From: a virus
DNA length: 25,888 bases
Strand: one strand, 5' to 3'
Virus record (IMG/VR): IMGVR_UViG_3300021962_005874
Span: 1 to 25,888 of that record
This document shows, in pieces, positions 12,578-20,600 of the stretch (positions are counted from its first letter, which is position 1; the number at the start of each line of letters is the position of its first letter). The position numbers were made by a program, and so were the translations under genes. The notes under the pieces are model-generated. The model made no database searches. It was given only the letters and a program-made list of their open reading frames with translations, and was not told the origin of the DNA.

Positions 12578-12586
12578 ATGATAGCA
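12578..12586 (-). promoter_or_regulatory. Extended -10 promoter candidate after the capsid terminator
   Basis: The minus strand reads TGCTATCAT, an extended -10, located just after the terminator T-run. No convincing -35 is seen at 17 bases, as allowed for extended -10 promoters. Initiation would give a leader of about ten bases carrying the GAGG ribosome site of the gene starting at 12560. It would restart transcription for the tail genes. Confidence 0.4.
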
Positions 12587-12590
12587 GAAC

Positions 12591-12639
12591 AAAAAGAGAA
12601 GCGGTGGGGCAGGCCGAGGGGAGGACGACCCACCCCACC
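12591..12639 (-). terminator. Intrinsic terminator after the major capsid gene
   Basis: On the minus strand GGTGGGGTGGGTCG pairs with CGGCCTGCCCCACC to form a 14-bp stem (three G-U pairs) around a nine-base loop, immediately followed by GC and the T-rich run TTCTCTTTTT. It lies 21 bases after the capsid stop codon (12661) and before the next gene. A GC-rich stem plus T-tract is the standard rho-independent form. Partial read-through would give more capsid mRNA than tail mRNA. Confidence 0.8.
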
Positions 12640-12660
12640 ACATTCAGTTGCTAAGCGCTA

Positions 12661-13620
12661 TTAGGCGCCGAGCGATGACGCCGACTCGATGCGACGCAGC
12701 GACGCTTCACGGAAGCGCGCGTAGCCACCGAGCCAGTACCAGCCGACAGGCTGGAAACGGCTGAGCACGTCAACCACTGGACCGCGCACGACGCGAGGGA
12801 ACGCACCGTTGCCATCCACGATTGAGTGAGCCTTTGCAAGCGCCTGACGACCTGCAATGTGGGTGCAATACGCATCCACGGTGCCAGTCGAGCCTGAGCC
12901 GTTCGAGGCGTTCTCGAAAATCTTCGCACGTGGCGTCTCAATGAAACGCACACCTTCGAAGGCTCCGACTTCGCCGTTGTAGATACCTGCTGGGTCGCTG
13001 TACACGTGCGGGTCACGCCACGAAGCCACACCTGTTTCCTTGCGGAGGTCGTATGACACGTCTGGGTGAATGTAACCCATGTACATGCCGTTGAACGACA
13101 CGGCGTTTGCCTTGCGCAAAGCGGCAACAATCTTGCGAACGTCGTTCGCTTCGATGATGTCGTTTGCGGTGATGCTTGTGCGTGCGCTTGGGGTGGTAGT
13201 TCCGCCACCGCCGTACACGACGTTGGTGCCAGCGGCAAGCACGTCACGGATAACTCCGTCGATGCTGATACCAGCGTTGTAACCAACGAGGTTCGCGGCT
13301 GCTGCATCCACGTCAAGGAACGAGGTGCCACGCAACTTGGCGGTGGTGTTCACGGCATTGCCGTACTCATCCAGCGTCACTTCAACTTGGCTGTCGCCCA
13401 TCACCACTGGGGTGATGTCGGTGTCCTCGGTGAGGGTGCTGGTCTTTTCGCTCAAGTCGTTGAAGATGGTGAACTTCACGCTTGAACCTGGCATTGCTTG
13501 TGCGACTGGCATCACGTCTGCAACCGCGTCGAACAAAAGTTCGGAGCGGAGTGCGAAGTACGCAATCCTGTCAAATGCAACCTGGTCTGTGAGCAGGCTG
13601 CTCTGTTGTGTCTTGGTCAT
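12661..13620 (-). CDS. Major capsid protein, N4-gp56-like (HK97 fold)
   Basis: A 319-aa protein. The N-terminal region is helical; VEVTLDEYGNAVNTTAKL at about 79-96 matches the conserved strand of N4-gp56-type capsid proteins (V.L.EYGN.V..T..L). YIHPDVSYDLRKETG.ASW (183-201), GEVGAFEGVRFIET (216-229) and the late WLGGYARFREASLRRIE (296-312) fit the P- and A-domain pattern of that family. It assembles the icosahedral shell. It follows a scaffolding-type gene, has an AAGGA ribosome site and is bounded by a strong terminator, the usual setting for the most highly made phage protein. The length is somewhat short for the family but in range. The leader contains overlapping hairpins. Confidence 0.92.
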   Translation of the reverse strand: MTKTQQSSLLTDQVAFDRIAYFALRSELLFDAVADVMPVAQAMPGSSVKFTIFNDLSEKTSTLTEDTDITPVVMGDSQVEVTLDEYGNAVNTTAKLRGTSFLDVDAAAANLVGYNAGISIDGVIRDVLAAGTNVVYGGGGTTTPSARTSITANDIIEANDVRKIVAALRKANAVSFNGMYMGYIHPDVSYDLRKETGVASWRDPHVYSDPAGIYNGEVGAFEGVRFIETPRAKIFENASNGSGSTGTVDAYCTHIAGRQALAKAHSIVDGNGAFPRVVRGPVVDVLSRFQPVGWYWLGGYARFREASLRRIESASSLGA

Positions 13621-13622
13621 GT

Positions 13623-13651
13623 CCTGTCCTTCCCCGACAGGGTTGACCTGT
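13623..13651 (-). promoter_or_regulatory. Two mutually exclusive hairpins over the capsid ribosome site
   Basis: The minus-strand leader of the capsid gene contains ACAGG, then CCTGTC, then GACAGG. CCTGTC can pair with downstream GACAGG (6 bp, loop GGGGAAG, placing the ribosome site in the loop and arm) or, through CCTGT, with the upstream ACAGG (5 bp, 5-base loop), freeing the ribosome site. The two cannot form together. This could tune capsid translation relative to scaffold, but short stems in 36 bases may be chance. Confidence 0.35.
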
Positions 13652-13656
13652 GCGGG

Positions 13657-14109
13657 CTAGATGTTTTGTGCTTCTTGTCTTGCCTGAGCCAAAATCTGCA
13701 TCACTTCATCCGAGTTCCGAGCCTGGTTGAGTTTCGTATTCCAGTCAACGACGGGTTCGCTTGTCTCACCAGCACGTTGCGCCCTTGTGACGCGGTTCCA
13801 TGCATCTGCTTCAGATTTGGCTTGCGCATTATCGGCAGCCACCTGAATGAGACGGGCTTCTTCCGCCGCTGTCCTTATCGCCTCAGGAGTGATTTCACCT
13901 TCGTAACCTTTTACGAAATACTTAGCCATCGGGTTATCCATTGGGATTCCCGCTTTCACAAACGCATATTCGCGTTTGAGTGCTTCGGCTTCCGTCAATG
14001 CTTGCTGGTTGGCTTTCAACTCTTTTTCAAGTTGACGCATCCGTGCCCGCACAGGGTCCTTGGGTGTTTCATCACCAGTTTCGTCTTCGAAATCGTGGAC
14101 GTTTGACAT
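13657..14109 (-). CDS. Capsid scaffolding-type protein
   Basis: A 150-aa, highly charged, almost wholly helical protein. Residues about 21-50 are coiled-coil-like (ARMRQLEKELKANQQALTEA), then a conserved-looking segment MDNPMAKYFVKGYEGEITPE and a charged C-terminal helix (SDEVMQILAQARQEAQ). Acidic N-terminus, coiled coil and position just before the capsid gene are the features of phage scaffolding proteins, which guide procapsid assembly and then leave or are degraded. The start is ATG at 14109 with AAGGAG seven bases upstream. It is the first gene after the promoter-like gap, so scaffold and capsid probably share a transcript ending at the terminator. Confidence 0.83.
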   Translation of the reverse strand: MSNVHDFEDETGDETPKDPVRARMRQLEKELKANQQALTEAEALKREYAFVKAGIPMDNPMAKYFVKGYEGEITPEAIRTAAEEARLIQVAADNAQAKSEADAWNRVTRAQRAGETSEPVVDWNTKLNQARNSDEVMQILAQARQEAQNI

Positions 14110-14128
14110 TGGCTCACTCCTTTACCCA

Positions 14129-14151
14129 CATCACGCTGGAGGGGCGTGATG
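14129..14151 (-). promoter_or_regulatory. Perfect 8-bp hairpin in the scaffold leader
   Basis: CATCACGC and GCGTGATG form a perfect 8-bp inverted repeat around a seven-base loop, lying between the putative promoter and the scaffold ribosome site. On the minus strand the loop reads CCCTCCA, which contains CTCC, complementary to the GGAG of the scaffold ribosome site at about 14113-14118. No T-run follows, so it is not a terminator. It may stabilise the 5' end of the scaffold-capsid mRNA or modulate translation. Confidence 0.5.
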
Positions 14152-14175
14152 GCTGTTGTCGTTATGACAATGTTG

Positions 14176-14205
14176 AGTGTAGCACACGGTACCGTAGCCG
14201 TGCAA
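14176..14205 (-). promoter_or_regulatory. Promoter candidate for scaffold-capsid genes, with palindrome
   Basis: In the 101-base gap the minus strand has TTGCAC (14200-14205), an 18-base spacer and TGC-TACACT, an extended -10 (14176-14184). The spacer holds the perfect 10-base palindrome ACGGTACCGT (14186-14195), placed where an operator would block RNA polymerase. Initiation near 14169 gives a leader of about 60 bases including an 8-bp hairpin. The gap is one of only two of about 100 bases in a densely packed window, which supports a regulatory role. Confidence 0.55.
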
Positions 14206-14210
14206 GTACC

Positions 14211-15347
14211 CTATTGGGCTAGACCGATACCTGTTTCAACGGTGCCTGAAGTGGCGCCTGAGGTGCGGGCGAACTGTCCTCCTGTTTGGAACTGTCCGAC
14301 GCGTTGAGCGCGGCGACGTTCCAATGTTTGTTGTGCTTCGACATCGAATCCGAGGGCTGCCCCAGCCTTTTGTGCTTCGGACAAACCTTCTTCGCCACCC
14401 ATCTCCTGATACAACCCTGCGAGTTGCCCTGCCCGTTCGAACGCGCTTTGGGCTTGTTCGGCGGTGTAGCCGCGAGCCACCAAATCTTCTGCTGTGGCAG
14501 CACCGAACTGGAGTCGGCCTTGTTCCCTGCCGCGGGCACCGATGCGGGCTGCCTCAACTTGACGTTGAAGGGCTGTGGCGGCACGGGTGGGGTCAATGAA
14601 GTATGCGGCTAGGGAGGATTCGTCGTTGCCAACTTCGGGGTAGAACTGGCGGAGGGTGTTCAGTACGGCTGGGTCTGCGTCACGTACCCTAGCGAATCCT
14701 TGGTCGATTCGGGATTGGAACTCGGCTGGGGAAACGTCACCTTCGATAAGTTTTTCGAAGTCATCTGGGGAGTCGTAAAAGTTGGATGGGAGACGGTTGG
14801 CTACGAGGGTGGAACGGTACTGCTGTTCCAATCCGATGTAGGTGGCGGGGTCTAGTTCGGGTAGTCCGAGGCGGGCGCGGGCGGCGTTGGCTTTGAACCG
14901 TGTTTGGAACTGTTGGGTTTCGCGGAGGTTGAACAGGATGGCGTCGGAGTCTTCGACGCCTTGGGCGAGGAGGCTGCGGATTTGGGTTTCTAACCCTTGT
15001 AGGCCTGCTCGTTGGAGGAATGTGTTGACGACACCAAAAGCGTTTTCTTGGCGTTGTAGGGCTTGTTGGCGGGCGAAAACTAGGGCTGGGTCTTCAACGG
15101 ATGGGGTGGTTGTAGTCGTTGTGGTGGCAGGGGTCTTTGTGGTGCTGGTGATTGCTGATAATTCTTCAAAAGTTTCGGTGCCAAAAAAGTTCTCTCCCAG
15201 TCCCTTCAGCGCCGCAGCACGTGTTTCCGCATCTGCTTCCGCAAGGCTGTCAATAATCCCTTGGCGCATTTCCTCTGAGGTGGGCTGAGTGGTCGTTGTG
15301 GCTGTTTCCCCACCCCCATCAACGGACTCAAACATTACGTTGCTCAT
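14211..15347 (-). CDS. Virion-associated protein of unknown function (ejection block)
   Basis: A 378-aa protein. It opens with a disordered acidic/Thr-rich part (poly-Thr run at about 76-85), then helical regions. FKANAARARLGLPELDPATY followed by LPSNFYDSPDDFEKLI and GDVSPAEFQSRID form a pattern I remember from uncultured phage proteins close to portal and capsid genes. The rest is Gln/Ala/Arg/Glu-rich helix (RQVEAARIGARGREQGRLQF). The C-terminus is Gly/Ser/Thr-rich. It begins at ATGA with the 498-aa gene and is the last gene before the scaffold promoter. A role in the virion interior or in DNA ejection is inferred from position between portal and scaffold. Confidence 0.72.
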   Translation of the reverse strand: MSNVMFESVDGGGETATTTTQPTSEEMRQGIIDSLAEADAETRAAALKGLGENFFGTETFEELSAITSTTKTPATTTTTTTPSVEDPALVFARQQALQRQENAFGVVNTFLQRAGLQGLETQIRSLLAQGVEDSDAILFNLRETQQFQTRFKANAARARLGLPELDPATYIGLEQQYRSTLVANRLPSNFYDSPDDFEKLIEGDVSPAEFQSRIDQGFARVRDADPAVLNTLRQFYPEVGNDESSLAAYFIDPTRAATALQRQVEAARIGARGREQGRLQFGAATAEDLVARGYTAEQAQSAFERAGQLAGLYQEMGGEEGLSEAQKAGAALGFDVEAQQTLERRRAQRVGQFQTGGQFARTSGATSGTVETGIGLAQ

Positions 15348-16840
15348 GCTCTATACCCGAACTTCTTTTCTAGGTCCATAACCAAACTCGTTGCCTGCTG
15401 CTTCGCCTCAGTCGTGAACTGCCAACCATACCTGTCATCAGACTTCAGTTTGGTAATCCAGTCAGTCAGCGACATCGGTTTTTCGCCCATCAACGCTGAA
15501 GCGAACTGGGTTGGAACCCCGTTCTCGTTGACGAAAGAAACCTGGTCCGCGGTTTTCTCTAACACGCTTGCCGCTATTTTTTGGTAAGGGGAGAAAATCG
15601 TTTCCACCGAAATGCCGCGGTCCAACAGGTCCGCAAACGGAGAATAACTCACCTTTGCTATGTCACGCAAATTGTTGCGCAACATATCCTCCGTCATCAC
15701 AACACCGCTGGCGGGGTCGGTTTCTTGGGCGAGGATGCGGGCAATTTGTGTGTCATCGGGGCGTTGCCCGTAGGCACGGTAGATGGCACGAATACGGTCC
15801 GCATCATTACCACCCAACGCAGTTTTCGCGGCGGTAGGTGTCGTAAAGTCTGGGGATACGGCTCCACGTTTGAACGCCGAACGATACACGAGACGACCCA
15901 GTTCCACGTCGCTTGAACCGTTGCGTGCTGCTACGCCTGCGACTTCTTCGAGAGTGTTTTGGTCGAATTGGATTTCGCCGTACTCGCTACGAATCTTGTC
16001 AATCTGCGCCTGGATAGCCAACTGTTTTTCGGCAGGGGTTTTGACATCGAACCCTTGCTGATTCTTGGAGGTGTTCAACCCGTATGGGGTTTTCTTTAGT
16101 TCCTGGAGGAACTGTGCTTTACCTTCTTCGGATTTGAACCATTCTTGTTGAACGGCTTTGCGTAGCAAATCTGCGACACCTTCGAACTTGGGGTCGAGTA
16201 GGTATGCGTATTCGCCTGCTTGTGTGGTGACGAGTGCTTCCCAGTTGGAGGGGGCTTTCTTGCCTGCTTTCAACTGTTCGCGAATGTCTTTGCGATTCTG
16301 TGGCGTGTCAGGCAAACCTGATGCGGCGAGGGCTGCATCGACTTCTGCTTTCGTTACGCGCTTTGGTGCCGCTGCACCACCATCGCCGCCCAAAGGGGGT
16401 GGTGGTTCTGTCACTTTCTCTGGTACGACGCCCATCGGTACTGGTGGAATGAACTTGCCGCCAGTACCGATGGGCCTCGTGGGTGTGGCAACGGTTGGTG
16501 TTGCTGCATATTTTTTTTGCAAAGCCAACTCTTGTTTGATAATCCCCGTTTGAGGTCCAGCAGGCGGCGTATATGTTTGCGCTTTGACGGCAAGTTGTTG
16601 CGTGATTTTGGTTTGTTCTGCTTGCAGTGTATTGCGTAACTCGATGAGATTGTTGTACGCTTCCGAGAACTGCGGCAGACGAACCGTTTTATTTGGTGCC
16701 GTGAAATTGGGGTCGGCAGCGTTTTTGGGTACATAAGTTCCCTTGGCAAGAGCATCATTTATTTCTTTGATTTGTTTGTTGAGTTCGTTGATGCGTTTGT
16801 CGCCCGAAACTAAATCGTATTGTTTGTCTTCAGCCATCAT
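15344..16840 (-). CDS. Virion-associated protein of unknown function, coiled-coil N-terminus
   Basis: A 498-aa protein. Residues about 1-90 are coiled-coil-like (INELNKQIKEINDALAKG, then AYNNLIELRNTLQAEQTKI). About 90-165 is a Pro/Gly linker (TRPIGTGGKFIPPVPMG, EPPPPLGGDGG). The remainder is helical and ends with SLTDWITKLKSDDRYGWQFT and a basic tail (EKKFGYRA); I remember that DxRYGW ending from actinophage proteins but know no function. Two ATGs lie at 16840 and 16837: the first gives the ATGA overlap, the second has better spacing (six bases) to GGAGG. The linker holds a perfect 15-bp inverted repeat. A role as internal or ejection protein is inferred from gene order. Confidence 0.75.
   Translation of the reverse strand: MMAEDKQYDLVSGDKRINELNKQIKEINDALAKGTYVPKNAADPNFTAPNKTVRLPQFSEAYNNLIELRNTLQAEQTKITQQLAVKAQTYTPPAGPQTGIIKQELALQKKYAATPTVATPTRPIGTGGKFIPPVPMGVVPEKVTEPPPPLGGDGGAAAPKRVTKAEVDAALAASGLPDTPQNRKDIREQLKAGKKAPSNWEALVTTQAGEYAYLLDPKFEGVADLLRKAVQQEWFKSEEGKAQFLQELKKTPYGLNTSKNQQGFDVKTPAEKQLAIQAQIDKIRSEYGEIQFDQNTLEEVAGVAARNGSSDVELGRLVYRSAFKRGAVSPDFTTPTAAKTALGGNDADRIRAIYRAYGQRPDDTQIARILAQETDPASGVVMTEDMLRNNLRDIAKVSYSPFADLLDRGISVETIFSPYQKIAASVLEKTADQVSFVNENGVPTQFASALMGEKPMSLTDWITKLKSDDRYGWQFTTEAKQQATSLVMDLEKKFGYRA
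16430..16475. repeat. Perfect 15-bp inverted repeat inside the 498-aa gene
   Basis: GCCCATCGGTACTGG at 16430-16444 is the exact reverse complement of CCAGTACCGATGGGC at 16461-16475, with 16 bases between. The arms encode parts of PIGTGG and PVPMG in the Pro/Gly linker. A stem this long and exact is not needed by the protein. No T-run follows on either strand, so it is not an ordinary terminator. Confidence 0.92.
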
Positions 16841-17628
16841 GCACCTCCGAACGCACGTTCGAACAAATCTGCCAACGTACGGAAACCTTCAACTTGGACT
16901 TCTTCTTGGCGTCCTTGACCGACAGCCTGTGTAGCCAACGTGCTCAACGCAGGAGCCTGCTCTGCGCCATATGCTGCTTGACGTTCACGGGACTGAACAA
17001 ACTGTACCGCTTCACGAACTTCTTTCGGAGTCATCGTGCGACCCAACTGGCGGAACGATTCTTCACGCAACACAGTTTGAATGTCCTCTTTCGCGGTAAC
17101 ACGAATCGTGCGACCTGATTTGACTTGTCCACCAGGGTACTCATTTTTCAGGTATGCGATGCCGATGTCTTCGGTAACACCCCAACGGTTCAACTCCATC
17201 AAATACTTTGATGTTGCTTCCAAATCTTTTCCATCGAACGTTGTTTGCGACGGTTTCCCGCCCTCATACAAACCGTAATCAGCGAGCGTGTTCAACAACG
17301 CTAAACGTTCACCGCGACCCTTGGATGCCAAGAAACGGTACGCCTCGGTATCCAAGTTGTATGGGTCATACGGTGCGCGTTTGATGACACCGTTGCCGTC
17401 AACTAAACCTGGGCCTCTGTAATAGGTTTTGTTGCCACGCTGAACGAAGTATTGCTGGTTGTAATAATCCTGTGTCCCTGCAAGCGCCAAAGAGCCTTGT
17501 GTGACGGGGCGTTCGGTGAACTGGAAATCTGAACCTAGCGAATAGCGGGGCACGCCTGCGGTGCCTGTGGTGACGGTGGGCATCGGTTCGATGTCCACAA
17601 TCGGCTGAGGCGTTGGCGTGTTGCTCAT
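16837..17628 (-). CDS. Virion-associated protein of unknown function
   Basis: A 263-aa protein. Residues 1-60 are Pro/Thr-rich and probably disordered. A middle part (LDTEAYRFLASKGRGERLAL, then YGLYEGGKPS) leads into helices with a basic character (TMTPKEVREAVQFVQSRERQ). YLMELNRWGVTEDIGIAYLK and the C-terminal FRTLADLFERAFGGA suggest packing helices. No catalytic motif, signal peptide or membrane segment is seen. It begins inside the stop of the 1566-aa gene (ATGA) and ends ATGA into the 498-aa gene, so these genes are co-translated. I recognise no family; an internal virion or ejection component is inferred from context. Confidence 0.72.
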   Translation of the reverse strand: MSNTPTPQPIVDIEPMPTVTTGTAGVPRYSLGSDFQFTERPVTQGSLALAGTQDYYNQQYFVQRGNKTYYRGPGLVDGNGVIKRAPYDPYNLDTEAYRFLASKGRGERLALLNTLADYGLYEGGKPSQTTFDGKDLEATSKYLMELNRWGVTEDIGIAYLKNEYPGGQVKSGRTIRVTAKEDIQTVLREESFRQLGRTMTPKEVREAVQFVQSRERQAAYGAEQAPALSTLATQAVGQGRQEEVQVEGFRTLADLFERAFGGA

Positions 17629-20600
17629 AGTTCGTCAACCTCTGATGCTAGTTCACGGTCCCAGACTCTCTGGAAATCTGGTACAGCATCCGCTAACGCG
17701 GTACCGATATTGAACAACCATTGACGTAAATCGGCTGCCTGTTTCGCTGTGGCGAACCCGCCTTCTTTGCCGCCTGCTGCAACATATTGGGCGATGGCCT
17801 GGTCACGATAGTTCAAGTATTCGCGGGCTGCGCCAGCAATCTCATTGTTTGCGAGTCGGGGGTCTTCGACGGCTCGTTTCATTTCTCGTACGCTGCGGTC
17901 AAACTCTCCGACGGTGAACATCGGTTTTGCTGGGAATCCTGGGAACTTTTCGCTAATCTTTTCGCGTTGACGGCTCAACCAGTCGCGGACTTCGGCTGGC
18001 GGATATTTACCTGCCTGCCGTTTCAGGTCACGGTAGATGGCGTTACCGACACGGAATTGGGCTAAGTCAATCATCTCTGATGCGGTGAGACGTTCACGTT
18101 TCCCTGTGCGAATCTGGCGGTCCCATACCGAGAACGAGAAGTCGTCGCCTCCTGGGGCGAAGTATGCGCCCGTCAACGGGAACGCTTCAAGGACGGCACC
18201 GTTTTTGCGTTCCCAGTCACCGAACTGTTCCGTTGCTGCGATACCAGGTTGCATCGCCTCGGTTTTGGATGAAACGTAGAGGAGGGCGTCGTCGCCGTAG
18301 ATGCGGAGGAACTCTCCGACAGCGGTGTCATAGTTGGTGGCCTGCAAATCTTGGAACGCTTTCAGCAGATACGAGGCGTAGATGTCGCCTTGGTTGGTTT
18401 CTACGATTGCTTCTGGGGTTCCTGATGTTGGTCCCAAGAATTGTGATGCTGCACGGAATAGGGTGAGTATGCGTCCACGCCATTTTGCGTCGTTGAGTAG
18501 CCGTTCTTTTTCGGCTGGGTCGTCAAGGTTGTATTCGCCTGATGCTGAGAGCGCGCGTACGGTTTCGGTGTAGGTGTTGGCGTAGATGGATTCTGTTTTG
18601 CCTGGGTTGTCACGCAACGCTGAATACAGTTTCGTGGCATATCCTGGGACGAGGGCACCAGGCTTCTTCCTGCCGTATGGCAGGAGGATTTCGACGATGG
18701 CATCTGCTGATGGGGTGTCGGGGATGAGTTCAGATGCTGCGATTTGGGCGACAGGTCCGATGGAGGGGATGACCTGTAAGCCCATTGACAAACCTTTTAC
18801 TGGTGCTTGTAGTGGGGCGTTGACGCCTGTGATGATTTTGGATAGTTCACCTGAGAATGGGATGTTGAAGGTGTTAGTTCCTGTGATTGGGTCTTTGTAG
18901 AAGAAGCCTTGTCCGTCGTTGTCGGGGTCGAAGTTGACTGCACCGTTGTAAACAAGTTGTGCGCGTCGGATTCGTGTCGGGTCTTCGATGAGGAATGAGC
19001 CGTATCGTTTGATTACTTCACGCCATGCTGGTCCGAATGGGACGATGATGCGCAGGATGTCTTCCATGTTGTTTCGTTCTACGGCGTTGAACAATGTTTC
19101 TTTCGTGTCATTCAGGGCACGTAAGCCTGCGTAGTCTTCTAGTTGTTTGACGGTGCCCGTACCGTTAGCGGAGTCCAGTTTGGCTATGAGTTCGTCGTAT
19201 TTGTCTTTGCCGCCGAACAGTTTTTCTTTGCTGATGCTGGCGCGTTGTGCGCGACCTTCAATGGAATCTTTGAACAGTTGCGCTTGGCGCGGGGTCAACA
19301 GGTCGGCGTTCTCAATGAACTGTTCATAGTAGAACTGGCGGTAGATAGGTGAACGTTCGAACTTGCGGCTGGCTGAACCGTATGCGTTGTCGAAGAAGAA
19401 GTTGACGCCACGGTTCCAAAGTTGCAGGGCTTCTTTCTGTTTCTCGGTTATGCCTAATGCGTCTGCTTCACCTAATTCGGGTGCATATTTGACGCGTGCG
19501 GGAAGGTTGTTGCCACGTGTTTCGTACACTTTTTGGATGTAGTCCTGTAATTCTTTTTGGCCTGCGGGGTTGTCCCATACGTCGTTGTCGGAGAGGCGGC
19601 GCACAGTCCAAGACGTGTCGCTGTTGACTGCGGTGACGACACCGCTAATCGGTTTACCGTTTTCGATGCCGAGGGTTACTTCGGAGCCGACGCCGCGACG
19701 TAGGGTGCCGCCAACGAAGTCGGCGTCTTTCAGGTTGCGTGGGTCAATCGTTTCGGATGCGGCTAACGGGAGGCGGCGATGGGCTACGGCGAAACGTAGT
19801 GTTTCGTCTCCGCCTGTGGTGAGGTCTAGTCGCGGGTTGCCGAGACGGTTTATCCAACGTGCCAACACGTCGTCGGTTACTTGTCCTGCTGCGACGCGTA
19901 CGGTGTGCATCTTTTGGGTGCCTGGGTCGTAAACGTCTAAGCCGCCTTCCAGGTAGCGGCGCAGCCTGTCTAATGCTCTGACTGCTTTCGGGTCTTGGTT
20001 GTTGCGTAGCCATGCGACGAGTTCTTCGGTGGGGATTCCTTTGGCGACAGCGTTGTTGATTTGGTCGAGTGAGAGGCGGCGTAGTTCTTCGTACATGCCT
20101 TTGAGGTATTGGGGTCGGTTGCTGACTTTGCTGACGGTGACCATCGAGTTGCTGCGTAGGGCACGTCTGTAGGTGGCTTCGGGGTCGTCGATGTTGCGAC
20201 GCAAGCCGAACGATAATGCTTCTTCGAAGTCGTCGGTTCTGTCGGACATTTTTTTGGCTAGGTCTTCGTATTCGATGTCGTCTAGTGCGCGGCCTAGGAA
20301 ACTTTCGGGCATTGTTTTGCCTAGGACGAGTTGTATGTATTTGATTGGGTGGTTGAAGAATCCTGCTTTGCCTACGGTTGCCATACGGATTTGGGCGTCG
20401 AACATGTTACGGAAGATGTATCCGCCTGTCATTAGGGCGAGTGGTTTCCATACTTCGTTTTGGAGGTAGTCGGCTACTGCTATTGCTCCCCGTGATTTGC
20501 CTGCGCCGCGTAGCAACTCTCGTGGGGCGTCTTCTAGTGGTACGCCTGCTGCGAGGGCGGCTGGTGATGGGAAGTCTGCGAACTTGGCTTTCTTGGATAG

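Noticed and set aside
13498-14106. Long plus-strand open frame (202 aa)
   Set aside because: It is antisense to the scaffold gene and capsid start; it crosses the gap and ribosome site between them and has no coding-like features.
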